Counted from the first letter of the stretch, positions 31,983 through 40,900 are shown. The stretch: 43,901 bases of DNA from JADKIH01 sp031367345 (GCA_031367345.1 JANLPR010000010.1:1-43901); one strand, 5' to 3'. Notes: generated by a model from the sequence alone, not told the origin. Made by a program: numbers and translations.

Positions 31983-33095
31983 ATGAAATTAAAAGGTAAA
32001 GTAAAATTCGTCAGTAAGGATAAAACTGATTTTTTTCAAGTCTTGAAAAAAAGAGTAGATCAATACTTTGAAGAAAATAAAGTTTCAAAACATGCTAATT
32101 TTAGTATGGTAGCGAAATCCATTATCCTGCTGCTAGGTTATCTGCTTCCATTTGTATTGTTGCTTGCTCTTCAAATAACATCACTTTGGTTTTTGTTGAT
32201 ATGGGTAGTAATGGGTGTGTGTATGGCCGGAATAGGAATGAGTGTGATGCACGATGCAAATCATGGTGCTTACACCGACAATGATAAAGTAAATGAATTC
32301 ATAGGTTATTCTCTTAATCTTGTTGGAGGGTCGGTTTTGAATTGGAAGTTGCAACACAACATTCTTCATCATACATATACAAACGTTTGTGGAATGGATG
32401 ACGACATTGCCGATCGTTTAGTGTTGAAGTTTTCACCACATACCAAGGTAAAGTGGTTTCATAAATTTCAACCGTTTTATGTGTTTTTCTTTTACGGAAT
32501 TATTACCGGCTATTGGGTGTTTTTAAAAGATCTTATACAATTCTATCAATTCACAAAAAATGGTGTTAATCCTCAAAGCAAAAAACAAAATATTGTTTCA
32601 TTTGTGAAAATTTCATTCATGAAAATAATTTATTTATTCGTTATGCTTTTTGTACCGGTTTATTTTTTTTCTATTCCTATATGGGAAGTGATAATCGGTT
32701 TTTCATTGATGCATTTTATTGCCGGAATTACTTTGAGTGTGATCTTTCAAATGGCGCATACTGTCGATGAAACTGAGCATCCTCTTCCGAATGAATTAGG
32801 GAACATTGAAAACGATTGGGCTATTCACCAAATGAAAACAACAGTTAATTTCTCGCCTAAAAACAAATTACTTTCATGGTATGTTGGAGGCTTAAATTTT
32901 CAAGTAGAACATCATCTGTTCCCGAAAATTTGTCACGTACATTATCCGAGTTTATCAAAGATTGTTAAGCAAACTGCAGATGAGTATGGAGTTCCTTACT
33001 TAGTAAATCCTACTTTTTTCGGAGCAATCAAATCACATTTGAGAGCCTTGAAAAGGTTTGGTAGTGTCTTAAAATTTAATGAGGTAATTGCTTAA
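31983..33095 (+). CDS. Membrane fatty-acid (acyl-CoA/acyl-lipid) desaturase
   Basis: A 370-residue di-iron desaturase introducing double bonds into membrane acyl chains. Three histidine boxes are present: HDANH (90-94), HNILHH (125-130) and QVEHH (307-311). The Gln in the third box is the hallmark of front-end desaturases. Unlike eukaryotic front-end enzymes there is no fused cytochrome b5 domain, so an external ferredoxin or similar is implied. There are about four transmembrane segments (46-66, 69-88, 212-230, 235-255). A 7-bp inverted repeat lies just upstream. It converges on the hypothetical gene at 33118. Regiospecificity cannot be read from the sequence. Confidence 0.92.
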   Translation: MKLKGKVKFVSKDKTDFFQVLKKRVDQYFEENKVSKHANFSMVAKSIILLLGYLLPFVLLLALQITSLWFLLIWVVMGVCMAGIGMSVMHDANHGAYTDNDKVNEFIGYSLNLVGGSVLNWKLQHNILHHTYTNVCGMDDDIADRLVLKFSPHTKVKWFHKFQPFYVFFFYGIITGYWVFLKDLIQFYQFTKNGVNPQSKKQNIVSFVKISFMKIIYLFVMLFVPVYFFSIPIWEVIIGFSLMHFIAGITLSVIFQMAHTVDETEHPLPNELGNIENDWAIHQMKTTVNFSPKNKLLSWYVGGLNFQVEHHLFPKICHVHYPSLSKIVKQTADEYGVPYLVNPTFFGAIKSHLRALKRFGSVLKFNEVIA

Positions 33096-33117
33096 AGCAG
33101 TAGGGTTCTGTTTTTTT

Positions 33118-33597
33118 TCATTTAGCAATTTCATTCAATCGTTCAATTTTATGTTGCAGTTCACAAAATTGAGGATTTTCGGCAAACGTATTTCTGATTT
33201 TTTCGAGAAATTCTTGCGCTTGCGCCAGAAAGAAACTTCTTACCCTAATGAATTCTTCGTTATTGGTTTCTCCACTGTCAATTGCCATTTTACGTAAATC
33301 ATCGCCGATGTCGCACAGAAAAATTCGGCAACTAATATCTAATAAAGCATAAAAGAATAAAACCTCTCTTAGATCATAAGTGATTACGTCGCCTACCTCA
33401 AATTGCCAATTGTGAACTTCGAAATCTTCCAAAAAATTATCTTCCAGAACTTCTAATTTCATTGCTTCTTTTACTAGTTCATATTGTGGATGAATGAGTA
33501 TAAATTTTCCGGCAGCAATAGATATATTTATCAATTGTTTGAATTCACGAGTAACCGGAACACTTAATTTATCACCAAAGACTACCAACGTTGACAT
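33118..33597 (-). CDS. Hypothetical soluble protein, 159 residues
   Basis: I do not recognise a family. The start is placed at ATG 33597 (MSTLVVFGDKLSVPV), because the open frame further upstream is Phe/Ile/Cys-rich and looks non-coding. The protein is acidic, mostly helical, begins with a short beta-like segment, and ends in an amphipathic helix (FCELQHKIERLNEIAK). It has no signal peptide and no transmembrane segment. It lies divergent from miaE with 143 bp between and 22 bp from the convergent desaturase stop. Composition matches its neighbours, so it is probably native. Confidence 0.7.
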   Translation of the reverse strand: MSTLVVFGDKLSVPVTREFKQLINISIAAGKFILIHPQYELVKEAMKLEVLEDNFLEDFEVHNWQFEVGDVITYDLREVLFFYALLDISCRIFLCDIGDDLRKMAIDSGETNNEEFIRVRSFFLAQAQEFLEKIRNTFAENPQFCELQHKIERLNEIAK

Positions 33598-33686
33598 GAA
33601 ATAGAAGTGTAAACAAATTAGATTTATTCTTATCGAGTCAAAAATAATCAAAAACCACCTAATTACACAGCATCGAAAGGAGTTTA

Positions 33687-33719
33687 TTTGGAAATACTTC
33701 AATCAAAAACCTACATTTG
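33687..33719 (+). promoter_or_regulatory. Promoter of the miaE-like gene
   Basis: TTTG (33687-33690), a 21-nt spacer and TACATTTG (33712-33719), 21 nt before the ATG at 33741. Confidence 0.65.
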
Positions 33720-33740
33720 TAGTAAATAAATAGATCATAA

Positions 33741-34322
33741 ATGTTAGGATTAAAATTGCCTACCGATCCACGATGGGTAAATATCGTAGAAACAAATATT
33801 AGCGAGATACTTACCGATCATGCCTATTGTGAACAAAAGGCATGTACTAATGCCATTAATTTAATTGTTCACTTTCCGGAGTGTTCAGATTTAGTTGAGG
33901 CAATGCTTGCTCTTGCAAAGGAAGAACTGGAACACTTTCAGCAAGTGCATCAAAAAATAATGGAGCGCGGATTTTCATTGGGCCGGGAGCGAAGAGATGA
34001 ATATGTTTTTGAACTCAACTCTTTTATCAGAAAAGGTTTTACAAGAAACTTTGTTTTAGTCGATAAACTGCTTTTCTCTGCGCTGGTAGAGGCACGGAGT
34101 TGCGAACGGTTTAAAGTTTTATCTGAAAATATAAATGATGAAGAGCTTCGTAAGTTTTATCATGAATTGATGATTAGCGAAGCTACACACTACACGACTT
34201 TTCTAAAATTTGCTCGGCAATATGCGGGTGACATTGATGTTGAAAAAAGATGGCAAGAGTTTCTGGAGTTCGAAGCTGAGATAATTAAAAAGTACGGCCG
34301 CAAAGAAACGATTCATGGTTAA
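33741..34322 (+). CDS. miaE: tRNA 2-methylthio-N6-isopentenyladenosine hydroxylase-like (MiaE)
   Basis: A 193-residue ferritin-like di-iron monooxygenase; MiaE hydroxylates the isopentenyl group of ms2i6A37 in tRNA using O2. Iron ligands are visible in family order: Glu31 (CEQKA), Glu62/His65 (EELEHFQQV), Glu117 (VEARSCERF) and Glu147/His150 (SEATHY). Length is normal. It has its own promoter. The gene abuts the convergent thioesterase gene with no base between stop codons (34320-34325). Substrate assignment rests on family membership only. Confidence 0.9.
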   Translation: MLGLKLPTDPRWVNIVETNISEILTDHAYCEQKACTNAINLIVHFPECSDLVEAMLALAKEELEHFQQVHQKIMERGFSLGRERRDEYVFELNSFIRKGFTRNFVLVDKLLFSALVEARSCERFKVLSENINDEELRKFYHELMISEATHYTTFLKFARQYAGDIDVEKRWQEFLEFEAEIIKKYGRKETIHG

Positions 34323-34739
34323 TTAGTGCAATGAACTTTCCAAAGCATTTTTCCATGCTGAAGGAATCTCAATCGAAATTTTCTGATCGTAATTAAACAT
34401 TACCATTACGCTAATTGCAGAACTTAAAAGTATTTCTTTCTCTTCATGAAATTTGAACATTTCATAAGCAAGGTCAAAACTTTTTGTTCCTATTCTGCAG
34501 CATTTCGTACGAATAAAAATTTCATCTTTGAAATGTACAGGCTGTGTGAAGTCAACTTTGATTCTTGCAAGTATAACTCCTTCTTTCGACCAATCATATC
34601 CGTAGTCGACTATTTTATCGAAGAAGTCTACACGCGCTTCTTCGAAGTAAGTAAGGTAAACTGCATTGTTTACATGTTGAAACATATCAAGATCCGAAAA
34701 CCGGATTGTCACTTTACAAATGTGTTCAGCTGGTGTCAT
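34323..34739 (-). CDS. Acyl-CoA thioesterase, hotdog fold (4HBT/YbgC type)
   Basis: A 138-residue single-domain hotdog thioesterase. The family motif DLDMFQHVNNAVYLTYFEEAR begins at Asp16, with the likely catalytic Asp18 and the helix residues HVNN; the C-terminal part shows short beta strands (ILARIKVDFTQPVHFKDEI). Members cleave acyl-CoA thioesters; the substrate is unknown. It starts 2 bp after the stop of the CapD-like gene on the same strand, so the two are cotranscribed. It abuts miaE tail to tail. Confidence 0.88.
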   Translation of the reverse strand: MTPAEHICKVTIRFSDLDMFQHVNNAVYLTYFEEARVDFFDKIVDYGYDWSKEGVILARIKVDFTQPVHFKDEIFIRTKCCRIGTKSFDLAYEMFKFHEEKEILLSSAISVMVMFNYDQKISIEIPSAWKNALESSLH

Positions 34740-34741
34740 GG

Positions 34742-36613
34742 TTAGTTGTCTAATTTTTGAAATTGTGAATTAGCAGAAACATATTCAGGAACAATTGCTT
34801 TCATTTTTTTTACAATTACTTCATTGTTTTGCAATTTGAAAAGATCAATTAATTCCGAAATCTCTTTTTCTATAGTTGGAAAATCGTATTCTCTAACTTT
34901 TGCAATCATTATTTTACTATGATGAGTTGGCAGCGTTGTTTCTTTGTTTGCCAATAACTCTTCATAAATTTTTTCACCCGGACGTAATCCTGTAAATATT
35001 ATTTGAATATCTTTTCCAAGAGTCAATCCTGAAAGTTTAATCATGTTTTTTGCTAAGTCAACAATCTTGATACTTTTTCCCATATCAAAAATATAAATTT
35101 CTCCTCCGTTTCCCATAGCGCCGGCTTCCAATACTAACTGACAAGCTTCCGGGATTGTCATAAAAAATCGCTCAATCTCCGGATGCGTTACTGTAATTGG
35201 TCCTCCTTCATCTAATTGTTTTTTGAATCGAGGAATTACACTACCACTTGAATCGAGTACATTCCCAAATCGAGTGGTGATAAATTTAGTAGTGCAAATT
35301 TTATTCAACGACTGACAATAAATTTCTGCAATCCGTTTCGTAGCACCCATAATAGATGTAGGATTAACTGCTTTGTCGGTGCTAACCATTACAAATTTCT
35401 CAGCGTTGTATTTTACAGCAAGGTCTGCGATTATCTTTGAGCCTTGTACGTTAGTAAGTATTGCTTCAGAAGGATTATTCTCCATAACAGGAACGTGCTT
35501 GTAAGCAGCGGCATGAAATACAACTTCCGGTTTATAATAATTGAATACCCGTTCCATTCGTTCGTGTTGTCGAATGTCGGCAATAACTGTTTCAAAATTT
35601 TTCCAATGGAATCGTTCGGTCAATTCAAGTTCCAGATCATACAATGCAGATTCTGCCTGATCTAGAATAATTAATAGTTTAGGTTTGAAAGGAATTATTT
35701 GTCGTGCTATTTCACTTCCAATTGAGCCGGCACCACCTGTAATCATAATTGTTTTTCCTGTCAATTGATTGCGAATAATATCGAAGTCGAGACTGATAGG
35801 TTCTCTTTCAAGTAAGTCGAGAATTTTAATTTTCTTAATTTGTTTGAAGCTAAGTTCACCATTAATCCATGTTGTAACAGGAGGTACATTTAACGTGTTT
35901 ACATCGTTTTTTAAACAGACATCTACAATCTCCTGTTTCTTTTCGCTACTAATAGTTTGTGCGCTTAGAATTAAATTCTCCACATGATTTGCAATAAAAA
36001 GTTGTTCTAAATCTTCTGAATGAAAGATCCGAACGCCTTCAACTGTTTTTCCTACTTTATTGGAATCGTCATCTACAAATGCAATTACTTTGAAGCGCAT
36101 ATTAGCATCTCTGTCGAGTGCACGCTTGGTAATTAATCCTGCTTCACCGGCTCCGTAAATAATCACTTGCTTTTTTGCACGCGTCGGATTTTTTAATTCT
36201 TGGTAAATAGTTTTGACCAATATTCTAAAAGCCGTAATTGAAAAAACAGAAGCAAAATATTCAATGATTAAAACTGAAAAGGGAATAAGGTATATGCCAA
36301 TTAATTTTACCGACACTAAGTTGGCAACTCCCATAAATATAGTACCGGCAGTAATAGTATAGAAAATTCTCAACGCATCTTTGGTACTCGTATATCTGAT
36401 AATGCCATGATAGATCTTAGAGATCAGAAAACTTATGGCTCTTGTTAATATCAATGTCGGAAAAGCAAATTTCCATAGCTCAATTTCTTTATCAGGTATC
36501 CTGAAATTAAAACGCAACTGATATGCGAGTATCAGTGCCCCTATACAAATGGTCAGATCAATAAGGAAAATGATCCATTTAGGTGTGTTCCGTTCTGAGA
36601 ATTTAATAGCCAT
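34742..36613 (-). CDS. CapD/WbpM-type nucleotide-sugar 4,6-dehydratase
   Basis: A 623-residue inner-membrane enzyme of surface-polysaccharide synthesis. Four N-terminal transmembrane helices (about 12-32, 49-65, 84-103, 108-127) are followed by a CoA-binding-like Rossmann domain (IIYGAGEAG, 151-159). The catalytic SDR domain has GGAGSIGS (293-300), FHAAAYKHVPVMENN and STDKAVNPTSIMGATKR. The usual YxxxK is replaced by Met422-xxx-Lys426, the known signature of the WbpM/PglF group. Relatives convert UDP-GlcNAc to a 4-keto-6-deoxy sugar. Length is full. It is divergent from a glycosyltransferase gene, a plausible functional partner. A -7 element lies 11 bp upstream of its ATG. Confidence 0.94.
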   Translation of the reverse strand: MAIKFSERNTPKWIIFLIDLTICIGALILAYQLRFNFRIPDKEIELWKFAFPTLILTRAISFLISKIYHGIIRYTSTKDALRIFYTITAGTIFMGVANLVSVKLIGIYLIPFSVLIIEYFASVFSITAFRILVKTIYQELKNPTRAKKQVIIYGAGEAGLITKRALDRDANMRFKVIAFVDDDSNKVGKTVEGVRIFHSEDLEQLFIANHVENLILSAQTISSEKKQEIVDVCLKNDVNTLNVPPVTTWINGELSFKQIKKIKILDLLEREPISLDFDIIRNQLTGKTIMITGGAGSIGSEIARQIIPFKPKLLIILDQAESALYDLELELTERFHWKNFETVIADIRQHERMERVFNYYKPEVVFHAAAYKHVPVMENNPSEAILTNVQGSKIIADLAVKYNAEKFVMVSTDKAVNPTSIMGATKRIAEIYCQSLNKICTTKFITTRFGNVLDSSGSVIPRFKKQLDEGGPITVTHPEIERFFMTIPEACQLVLEAGAMGNGGEIYIFDMGKSIKIVDLAKNMIKLSGLTLGKDIQIIFTGLRPGEKIYEELLANKETTLPTHHSKIMIAKVREYDFPTIEKEISELIDLFKLQNNEVIVKKMKAIVPEYVSANSQFQKLDN

Positions 36614-36624
36614 AGATTGATGGT

Positions 36625-36632
36625 CAAATATA
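36625..36632 (-). promoter_or_regulatory. -7 element of the CapD-like gene promoter
   Basis: The minus strand reads TATATTTG, an exact TAnnTTTG, 11 nt before the ATG at 36613. No good -33 TTG is seen at the expected distance. The predicted leader is only about 5-7 nt. Confidence 0.5.
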
Positions 36633-36716
36633 GTTTTTTATTGCTAATGAGTCAGCCTCATTTAATTAGCCTTAAAATAGTCTGTTCATAATGACTTATT
36701 TGGCTTTTATTTATTC

Positions 36717-36747
36717 TTTGACAATTGGCACTATGATTTTATATTTG
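36717..36747 (+). promoter_or_regulatory. Promoter of the glycosyltransferase gene
   Basis: TTTG (36717-36720), a 19-nt spacer and TATATTTG (36740-36747): a perfect Bacteroidota promoter. The chosen ATG (36757) starts 9 nt downstream, so the transcript is nearly leaderless. The open frame extending back to 36691 runs through this promoter and is not coding. Confidence 0.7.
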
Positions 36748-36756
36748 TACTACTCT

Positions 36757-37839
36757 ATGAATGTATTATTTATCGCGCCTTATCCTACTTCTGAAGCTCC
36801 AAGTCAGCGATTTCGTTATGAGCAATATTTCAGATTACTGGAAGAAAAAGGCTACACATTCAAGACTTCAACTTTCATCGATTCGGCTTCTTGGAAAATT
36901 CTGTATAAGCCCGGTCATTTTTTTAAAAAGATAATGGCTTTGCTCAAAGGAAATCTCAGAAGGATAGGAGATCTGTTAAGCATCTATAAATATGACGTAG
37001 TTTTTATCCATCGTGAAGTTAGTCCGTTCGGACCTGCACTATTTGTTTGGATTGTAACAAAAGTATTTAGAAAATATACGATTTATGATTTTGATGATGC
37101 CATTTGGATACCCAATGCATCTGAATCGAATAGTAAACTTACTATGCTCTTCAAACGTTTCTCCAATGTAAAAGATATTTGTAAATGGGTGACTGTTGTT
37201 TCTGTTGGTAACAAATACTTAGCAGAATTCGCTTCTCAGTACAATAGAAATGTTGTTATCAATCCAACAACTATAGAAACTGATGGCTACCACAATCTCA
37301 TTAAAGATCATAATACGTCTAAATTTGTAATCGGGTGGACGGGCTCACATTCAACTTTAAAATATTTGAATGACATATTTCCTGTTATTTTAGAATTGGA
37401 AAAAAGTTTTGATTTCGAGTTTCATGTTATTGCAGACGTACCACCTAAATTATCGTCGAAGAGTCTCAAGTTTGTACCATGGAATAAAAATACAGAGATC
37501 AATGATCTGCTTGCATTCAATATAGGAATCATGCCATTGCCCGACGATGTGTGGTCGAAAGGAAAGTGCGGCTTTAAAGCGTTGCAATATATGGCACTTG
37601 GAATCCCTGCCATCGTTTCGAATGTGGGTGTAAATGCCGAGATAGTTGATCATGGCAAAAATGGTTATATCTGTAAAACAAACGACGAATGGTTTTCACA
37701 TTTGAAAATGGTCTTAACACAACCCGCTTTGCTTAAGGAACTCAGTTCAAATACAAGGTCTAAAGTAGTTGATTATTATTCGGTTAAGTCAAATAGTGAG
37801 AACTTTCTAAAGCTCTTTAATTTTGATAAAAATGACTGA
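36757..37839 (+). CDS. Glycosyltransferase (GT4-like)
   Basis: A 360-residue cytoplasmic/peripheral glycosyltransferase. The start at 36757 gives MNVLFIAPYPTSEAPSQRFR, the typical first strand and donor-site loop of GT-B enzymes. The C-terminal half shows FVIGWTGSHSTLKYL, then the region IMPLPDDVWSKGKCGFKALQYMALGIPAIVS, matching the GT4 nucleotide-sugar motif. FDDAIWIP in the N-terminal half is shared by this Bacteroidota subfamily. Donor and acceptor are unknown. It is transcribed divergently from the CapD-like dehydratase, suggesting both serve surface glycan synthesis (inference). Confidence 0.88.
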   Translation: MNVLFIAPYPTSEAPSQRFRYEQYFRLLEEKGYTFKTSTFIDSASWKILYKPGHFFKKIMALLKGNLRRIGDLLSIYKYDVVFIHREVSPFGPALFVWIVTKVFRKYTIYDFDDAIWIPNASESNSKLTMLFKRFSNVKDICKWVTVVSVGNKYLAEFASQYNRNVVINPTTIETDGYHNLIKDHNTSKFVIGWTGSHSTLKYLNDIFPVILELEKSFDFEFHVIADVPPKLSSKSLKFVPWNKNTEINDLLAFNIGIMPLPDDVWSKGKCGFKALQYMALGIPAIVSNVGVNAEIVDHGKNGYICKTNDEWFSHLKMVLTQPALLKELSSNTRSKVVDYYSVKSNSENFLKLFNFDKND

Positions 37840-37874
37840 TTCAAACGTAGATTTCAATTTAATTTTGATAAAAA
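37816..37874. repeat. 17-bp direct repeat at the end of the glycosyltransferase gene
   Basis: TTTAATTTTGATAAAAA occurs at 37816-37832, ending just before the stop codon, and again at 37858-37874, 42 bp further on. It is probably a small local duplication. The downstream copy lies in the gcvT upstream region and contains a TAATTTTG resembling a -7 element. Confidence 0.6.
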
Positions 37875-37952
37875 ATCACAGCATAGTCGGTTCTCATCAG
37901 AAAGGCTATTCGATGAATTTATTATCTTCGACGCAATAAATAAGGAGAATAA

Positions 37953-39056
37953 ATGGAAATGACAGAAACGCAATTTAAAGCCGTAGCTCTAAACGACAAA
38001 CACCAAGCTTTAGGAGCCAAGATGGTACCTTTTGCCGGTTATCTAATGCCGGTTTCGTATGTTGGAATCAATACAGAACATGAAACAGTACGAAGCAGCG
38101 TTGGGGTTTTTGACGTGTCTCACATGGGTGAGTTCATTTTAAAAGGCGACGATGCGCTCGACCTTATTCAAAGAGTTACGAGCAACGATGCTTCTAAATT
38201 GACAGATGGAAAAATTCAGTACAGTTGTTTTCCCAATGAAACAGGTGGAATTGTCGACGATCTTTTAGTCTATAGAATAGATGAAAAAACATATATGTTA
38301 GTCGTGAATGCTTCCAACATTGAGAAAGACTGGAATTGGTTAGAAAAGTTTAACACGAAGAATGTGGAGATGCACAACATTTCCGATAAGACATCACTAC
38401 TTGCTGTTCAAGGTCCGTTAGCTGCGAAAGCTCTTCAGTCGCTTACCGATATAGATCTAAGTTCGATCGATTATTATACATTTAGAAAAGGCGTTTTTGC
38501 AGGAGAAAAAAATGTGTTGATTTCTGCCACGGGATATACCGGAGCGGGAGGATTTGAAATTTATTTTGAAAATGCGCAGGCGAATACAATTTGGGATGCT
38601 ATTTTCAAAGCAGGAAAAGAATACAATATACAGCCGATAGGTTTGGGAGCAAGAGATACATTAAGATTAGAAATGGGTTTTTGTTTATATGGGAACGACA
38701 TTGATGATACAACTTCACCAATAGAAGCAGGGTTGGGATGGATTACAAAATTCACAAAAGAATTTACCAATAATGTTGCACTGAAATTGCAAAAAGAAAA
38801 TGGTGTAGCTAGAAAGTTAGTCGGATTTGAAATGATTGATCGAGGAATTCCTCGTCACGATTATCATGTAGTTGACTCATCAGGAAATGTGATTGGGAAG
38901 GTAACAAGTGGAACGCAATCGCCTTCATTGAAAAAGGCAATTGGAATGGCCTATGTAAAACCTGAATTTGCAAACGAAGGGAATGAAATTTTCATTTCGA
39001 TCCGCGATAAATCATTAAAAGCAAAAGTTGTAAAATTTCCATTTTACAAAAAGTAA
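37953..39056 (+). CDS. gcvT: Glycine cleavage system T protein (aminomethyltransferase)
   Basis: Transfers the methylene group from aminomethyl-lipoyl H protein to tetrahydrofolate. 367 residues, full length. Signatures: MVPFAGYLMPVSY, FDVSHMGEF, SNDASKL, STGYTGAGGFEIYF-like segment, GLGARDTLRLEMGFCLYGND and VTSGTQSPSLKKAIGMAYV. An AAGGAG Shine-Dalgarno sits 5 bases before the ATG (37942-37947), which is unusual in this window. The in-frame ATG two codons later is an alternative start. comB follows 20 bp downstream. Other glycine-cleavage genes are not in the window. Confidence 0.95.
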   Translation: MEMTETQFKAVALNDKHQALGAKMVPFAGYLMPVSYVGINTEHETVRSSVGVFDVSHMGEFILKGDDALDLIQRVTSNDASKLTDGKIQYSCFPNETGGIVDDLLVYRIDEKTYMLVVNASNIEKDWNWLEKFNTKNVEMHNISDKTSLLAVQGPLAAKALQSLTDIDLSSIDYYTFRKGVFAGEKNVLISATGYTGAGGFEIYFENAQANTIWDAIFKAGKEYNIQPIGLGARDTLRLEMGFCLYGNDIDDTTSPIEAGLGWITKFTKEFTNNVALKLQKENGVARKLVGFEMIDRGIPRHDYHVVDSSGNVIGKVTSGTQSPSLKKAIGMAYVKPEFANEGNEIFISIRDKSLKAKVVKFPFYKK

Positions 39057-39076
39057 GTCACTATATTTTATTAATT

Positions 39077-39814
39077 ATGAAAAGTCTTTCAATTGATGCT
39101 TGTTTTTCGCCACATCTTTATCCGGTTTATGCCGATGAAGAAAGTATTGTTGTGGTGATAGACATTTTCCGAGCTACATCGGCTATTTGTACAGCTTTCG
39201 AGCATGGTGCCGAAAAAATGATTCCGGTTGCCACAGTAGATGAAGCGAGAAAATGGAAAGAGAAAGGTTACTTAGTAGGAGCAGAGCGCGATGCAATTAC
39301 AGTAGATGGTTTTGATTTTGGAAATTCTCCGTATAGTTATATGGGAGAAAGTGTAAAAGGGAAGACGATTGTAATTACAACTACCAACGGTACACAAGCA
39401 ATAGACGCTGCAAAAAATGCTTATAAAGTTGTTGTAGGTTCATTCTTAAATATCAATTCTCTTTGCGAATGGTTAGTTAGTGAAAAAAAGAATGTACTTT
39501 TATTATGTTCCGGTTGGAAAAATAAATTTAATCTGGAAGATGCACTCTTTGCCGGAGCGGTTACAGAAATGTTAACTACGATGAGTGAGGAATACAAATT
39601 AGGCGATGCGGGATTAGCCCTAAAATTTTTATATCAGCAAGCTCAAAAAGATCCGACTAAATTTTTAGCCAATGCTTCACATAAAGAACGTCTTGTAAGG
39701 TTAAATCTGAAAAGAGACGTAAAATATTGTCTCACGCCCAATCAAACTACTGTTATTCCTATTCTCGAAAATGGTGCTTTGGTTCGATTGGTACGAGAGC
39801 CGGTAATGATTTGA
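39077..39814 (+). CDS. comB: 2-phosphosulfolactate phosphatase family protein (ComB)
   Basis: A 245-residue Mg-dependent phosphatase family member. ComB of methanogens dephosphorylates 2-phosphosulfolactate in coenzyme M synthesis; bacterial homologues are widespread and their substrate is often unproven. Motifs: VVVIDIFRATSAICTAF (N-terminal active-site strand), VGAERDAITVDGFDFGNSP, and TTTNGTQAI. The length matches the family. It follows gcvT at 20 bp, likely cotranscribed; no metabolic link is obvious. Family assignment is strong; the reaction in this organism is uncertain. Confidence 0.88.
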   Translation: MKSLSIDACFSPHLYPVYADEESIVVVIDIFRATSAICTAFEHGAEKMIPVATVDEARKWKEKGYLVGAERDAITVDGFDFGNSPYSYMGESVKGKTIVITTTNGTQAIDAAKNAYKVVVGSFLNINSLCEWLVSEKKNVLLLCSGWKNKFNLEDALFAGAVTEMLTTMSEEYKLGDAGLALKFLYQQAQKDPTKFLANASHKERLVRLNLKRDVKYCLTPNQTTVIPILENGALVRLVREPVMI

Positions 39815-39859
39815 AGTTTTTAAGCCTTGAAAGCTTGAGCAAATATTTTTTTAAATTGA

Positions 39860-40777
39860 TCAATGAAAATCGTCAGAAGTTTCTTCCGTACTTTTTTCTT
39901 CAGGAATTTTTTCCTGCAAGAGTTGTGGCATTCCGGCATTTACCCAAGCGGTAAACCATATACTACCAACATCAATTACCGAAGCACATAACCTTCTTTC
40001 TACTTGTCCGGCAAGCAACTCGTTATAGGCAGCGCTATATTCTCTGCTATATACTTGAATAACTGTTGATCCTCTAATTTCGAACGAGTGTTTTTTGTCT
40101 GCTTCAAATTCTGACGAAAGTTTTTTCTCAATCGATAATACAGAATCTAAAGCAGCATAACTTTCACTTGCTTTCTGCCATACAAATGGACGGATATTTT
40201 CAATGTAAGCAGCTCGTCCAACGAATAGGTCGTAGTCTGCACCAAACAATTCAGGTAATCGACTTTCCCATAAACCATGAATACCTTGTTGATTGGTGAG
40301 CTGTCCATTGTAATTTTCGGTGCAGTGGAGTGGAACGTGGCTATCCGCAATATAATGTCCAATGTTAGCTGAATAATATAAAATAGAACCAATATCTTTT
40401 TTTACGAAAGCGTCGATCAAATTGTAGAACATTTTTTGAATATACCAAGGGCCAATTCCGTACATGTTTAATGAATCTTCCGAATATTTCGAAACAGCAT
40501 CTTTCCAATTTTGGGGTAGAGAATCGAACGGATGTTCGCCATAGTGGTCGGCATCTATAAAATGTCGAGGAGCTTCTTTGGGGTCGTTCATTCGACGTTT
40601 GTCAGGATCTACAGCGTGATTAGTAATATAGTCGATATTGATTTTATAGAAACCAAATAGTTCGGGAGGCAGCGTAAAGCACGCCATTCGGTTAATGGTG
40701 CGATGGCCATAAAATCCCCAGCCAAAACCCGGAATGGAGAAAACAAAAAGCAAAAAACAAAACAGAGATCGTTTCAT
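39860..40777 (-). CDS. Secreted zinc-dependent phospholipase C / S1-P1 nuclease-like protein
   Basis: A 305-residue exported helical protein. The start is placed at ATG 40777 (MKRSLFCFLLFVFSIPGFG), because the upstream open frame runs into a promoter-like sequence. Cleavage after Gly19 would expose Trp20 as the mature N-terminus, as in zinc phospholipase C and S1/P1 nucleases, where the terminal Trp helps bind zinc. Candidate metal ligands are His25 (WGFYGHRTINR), the HFIDADHYGE region, and IGHYIADSHVPLHCTENY. Bacteroidota homologues are usually annotated as zinc-dependent phospholipase C family. Substrate not known. Confidence 0.85.
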   Translation of the reverse strand: MKRSLFCFLLFVFSIPGFGWGFYGHRTINRMACFTLPPELFGFYKINIDYITNHAVDPDKRRMNDPKEAPRHFIDADHYGEHPFDSLPQNWKDAVSKYSEDSLNMYGIGPWYIQKMFYNLIDAFVKKDIGSILYYSANIGHYIADSHVPLHCTENYNGQLTNQQGIHGLWESRLPELFGADYDLFVGRAAYIENIRPFVWQKASESYAALDSVLSIEKKLSSEFEADKKHSFEIRGSTVIQVYSREYSAAYNELLAGQVERRLCASVIDVGSIWFTAWVNAGMPQLLQEKIPEEKSTEETSDDFH

Positions 40778-40786
40778 TCCACAAAG

Positions 40787-40817
40787 GAAAGCTATTCGGA
40801 TGCGTTGTTGCAACCAA
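40787..40817 (-). promoter_or_regulatory. Candidate promoter of the phospholipase-like gene
   Basis: The minus strand reads TTG (40815-40817), a 20-nt spacer, and TAGCTTTC (40787-40794, one mismatch). The ATG at 40777 follows after 9 nt, again implying a very short leader. Confidence 0.4.
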
Positions 40818-40851
40818 TAGATGATGGGTAATTAATGGTGAGAAGAAAGAA

Positions 40852-40900
40852 GTCTGAACCTGGATTTTTCTGATTTATGGATTTTCATGATTGGTGATTT
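40852..40900 (-). repeat. Dispersed ~45-bp repeat, copy 1 (inverted)
   Basis: Begins GTCTGAACCTGGATTT. Compared with the reverse complement of 41641-41689 it matches over about 49 bp with roughly eight mismatches by eye. It marks the left edge of the repeat island. Confidence 0.75.

Noticed and set aside
33598..33702. Upstream start for the 159-residue hypothetical protein
   Set aside because: Extension is Phe/Ile/Cys-rich with no domain character; ATG 33597 gives a sensible soluble N-terminus.
36691..36756. Upstream start for the glycosyltransferase
   Set aside because: The extension contains the perfect -33/-7 promoter, and the second Met begins the conserved GT-B first strand.
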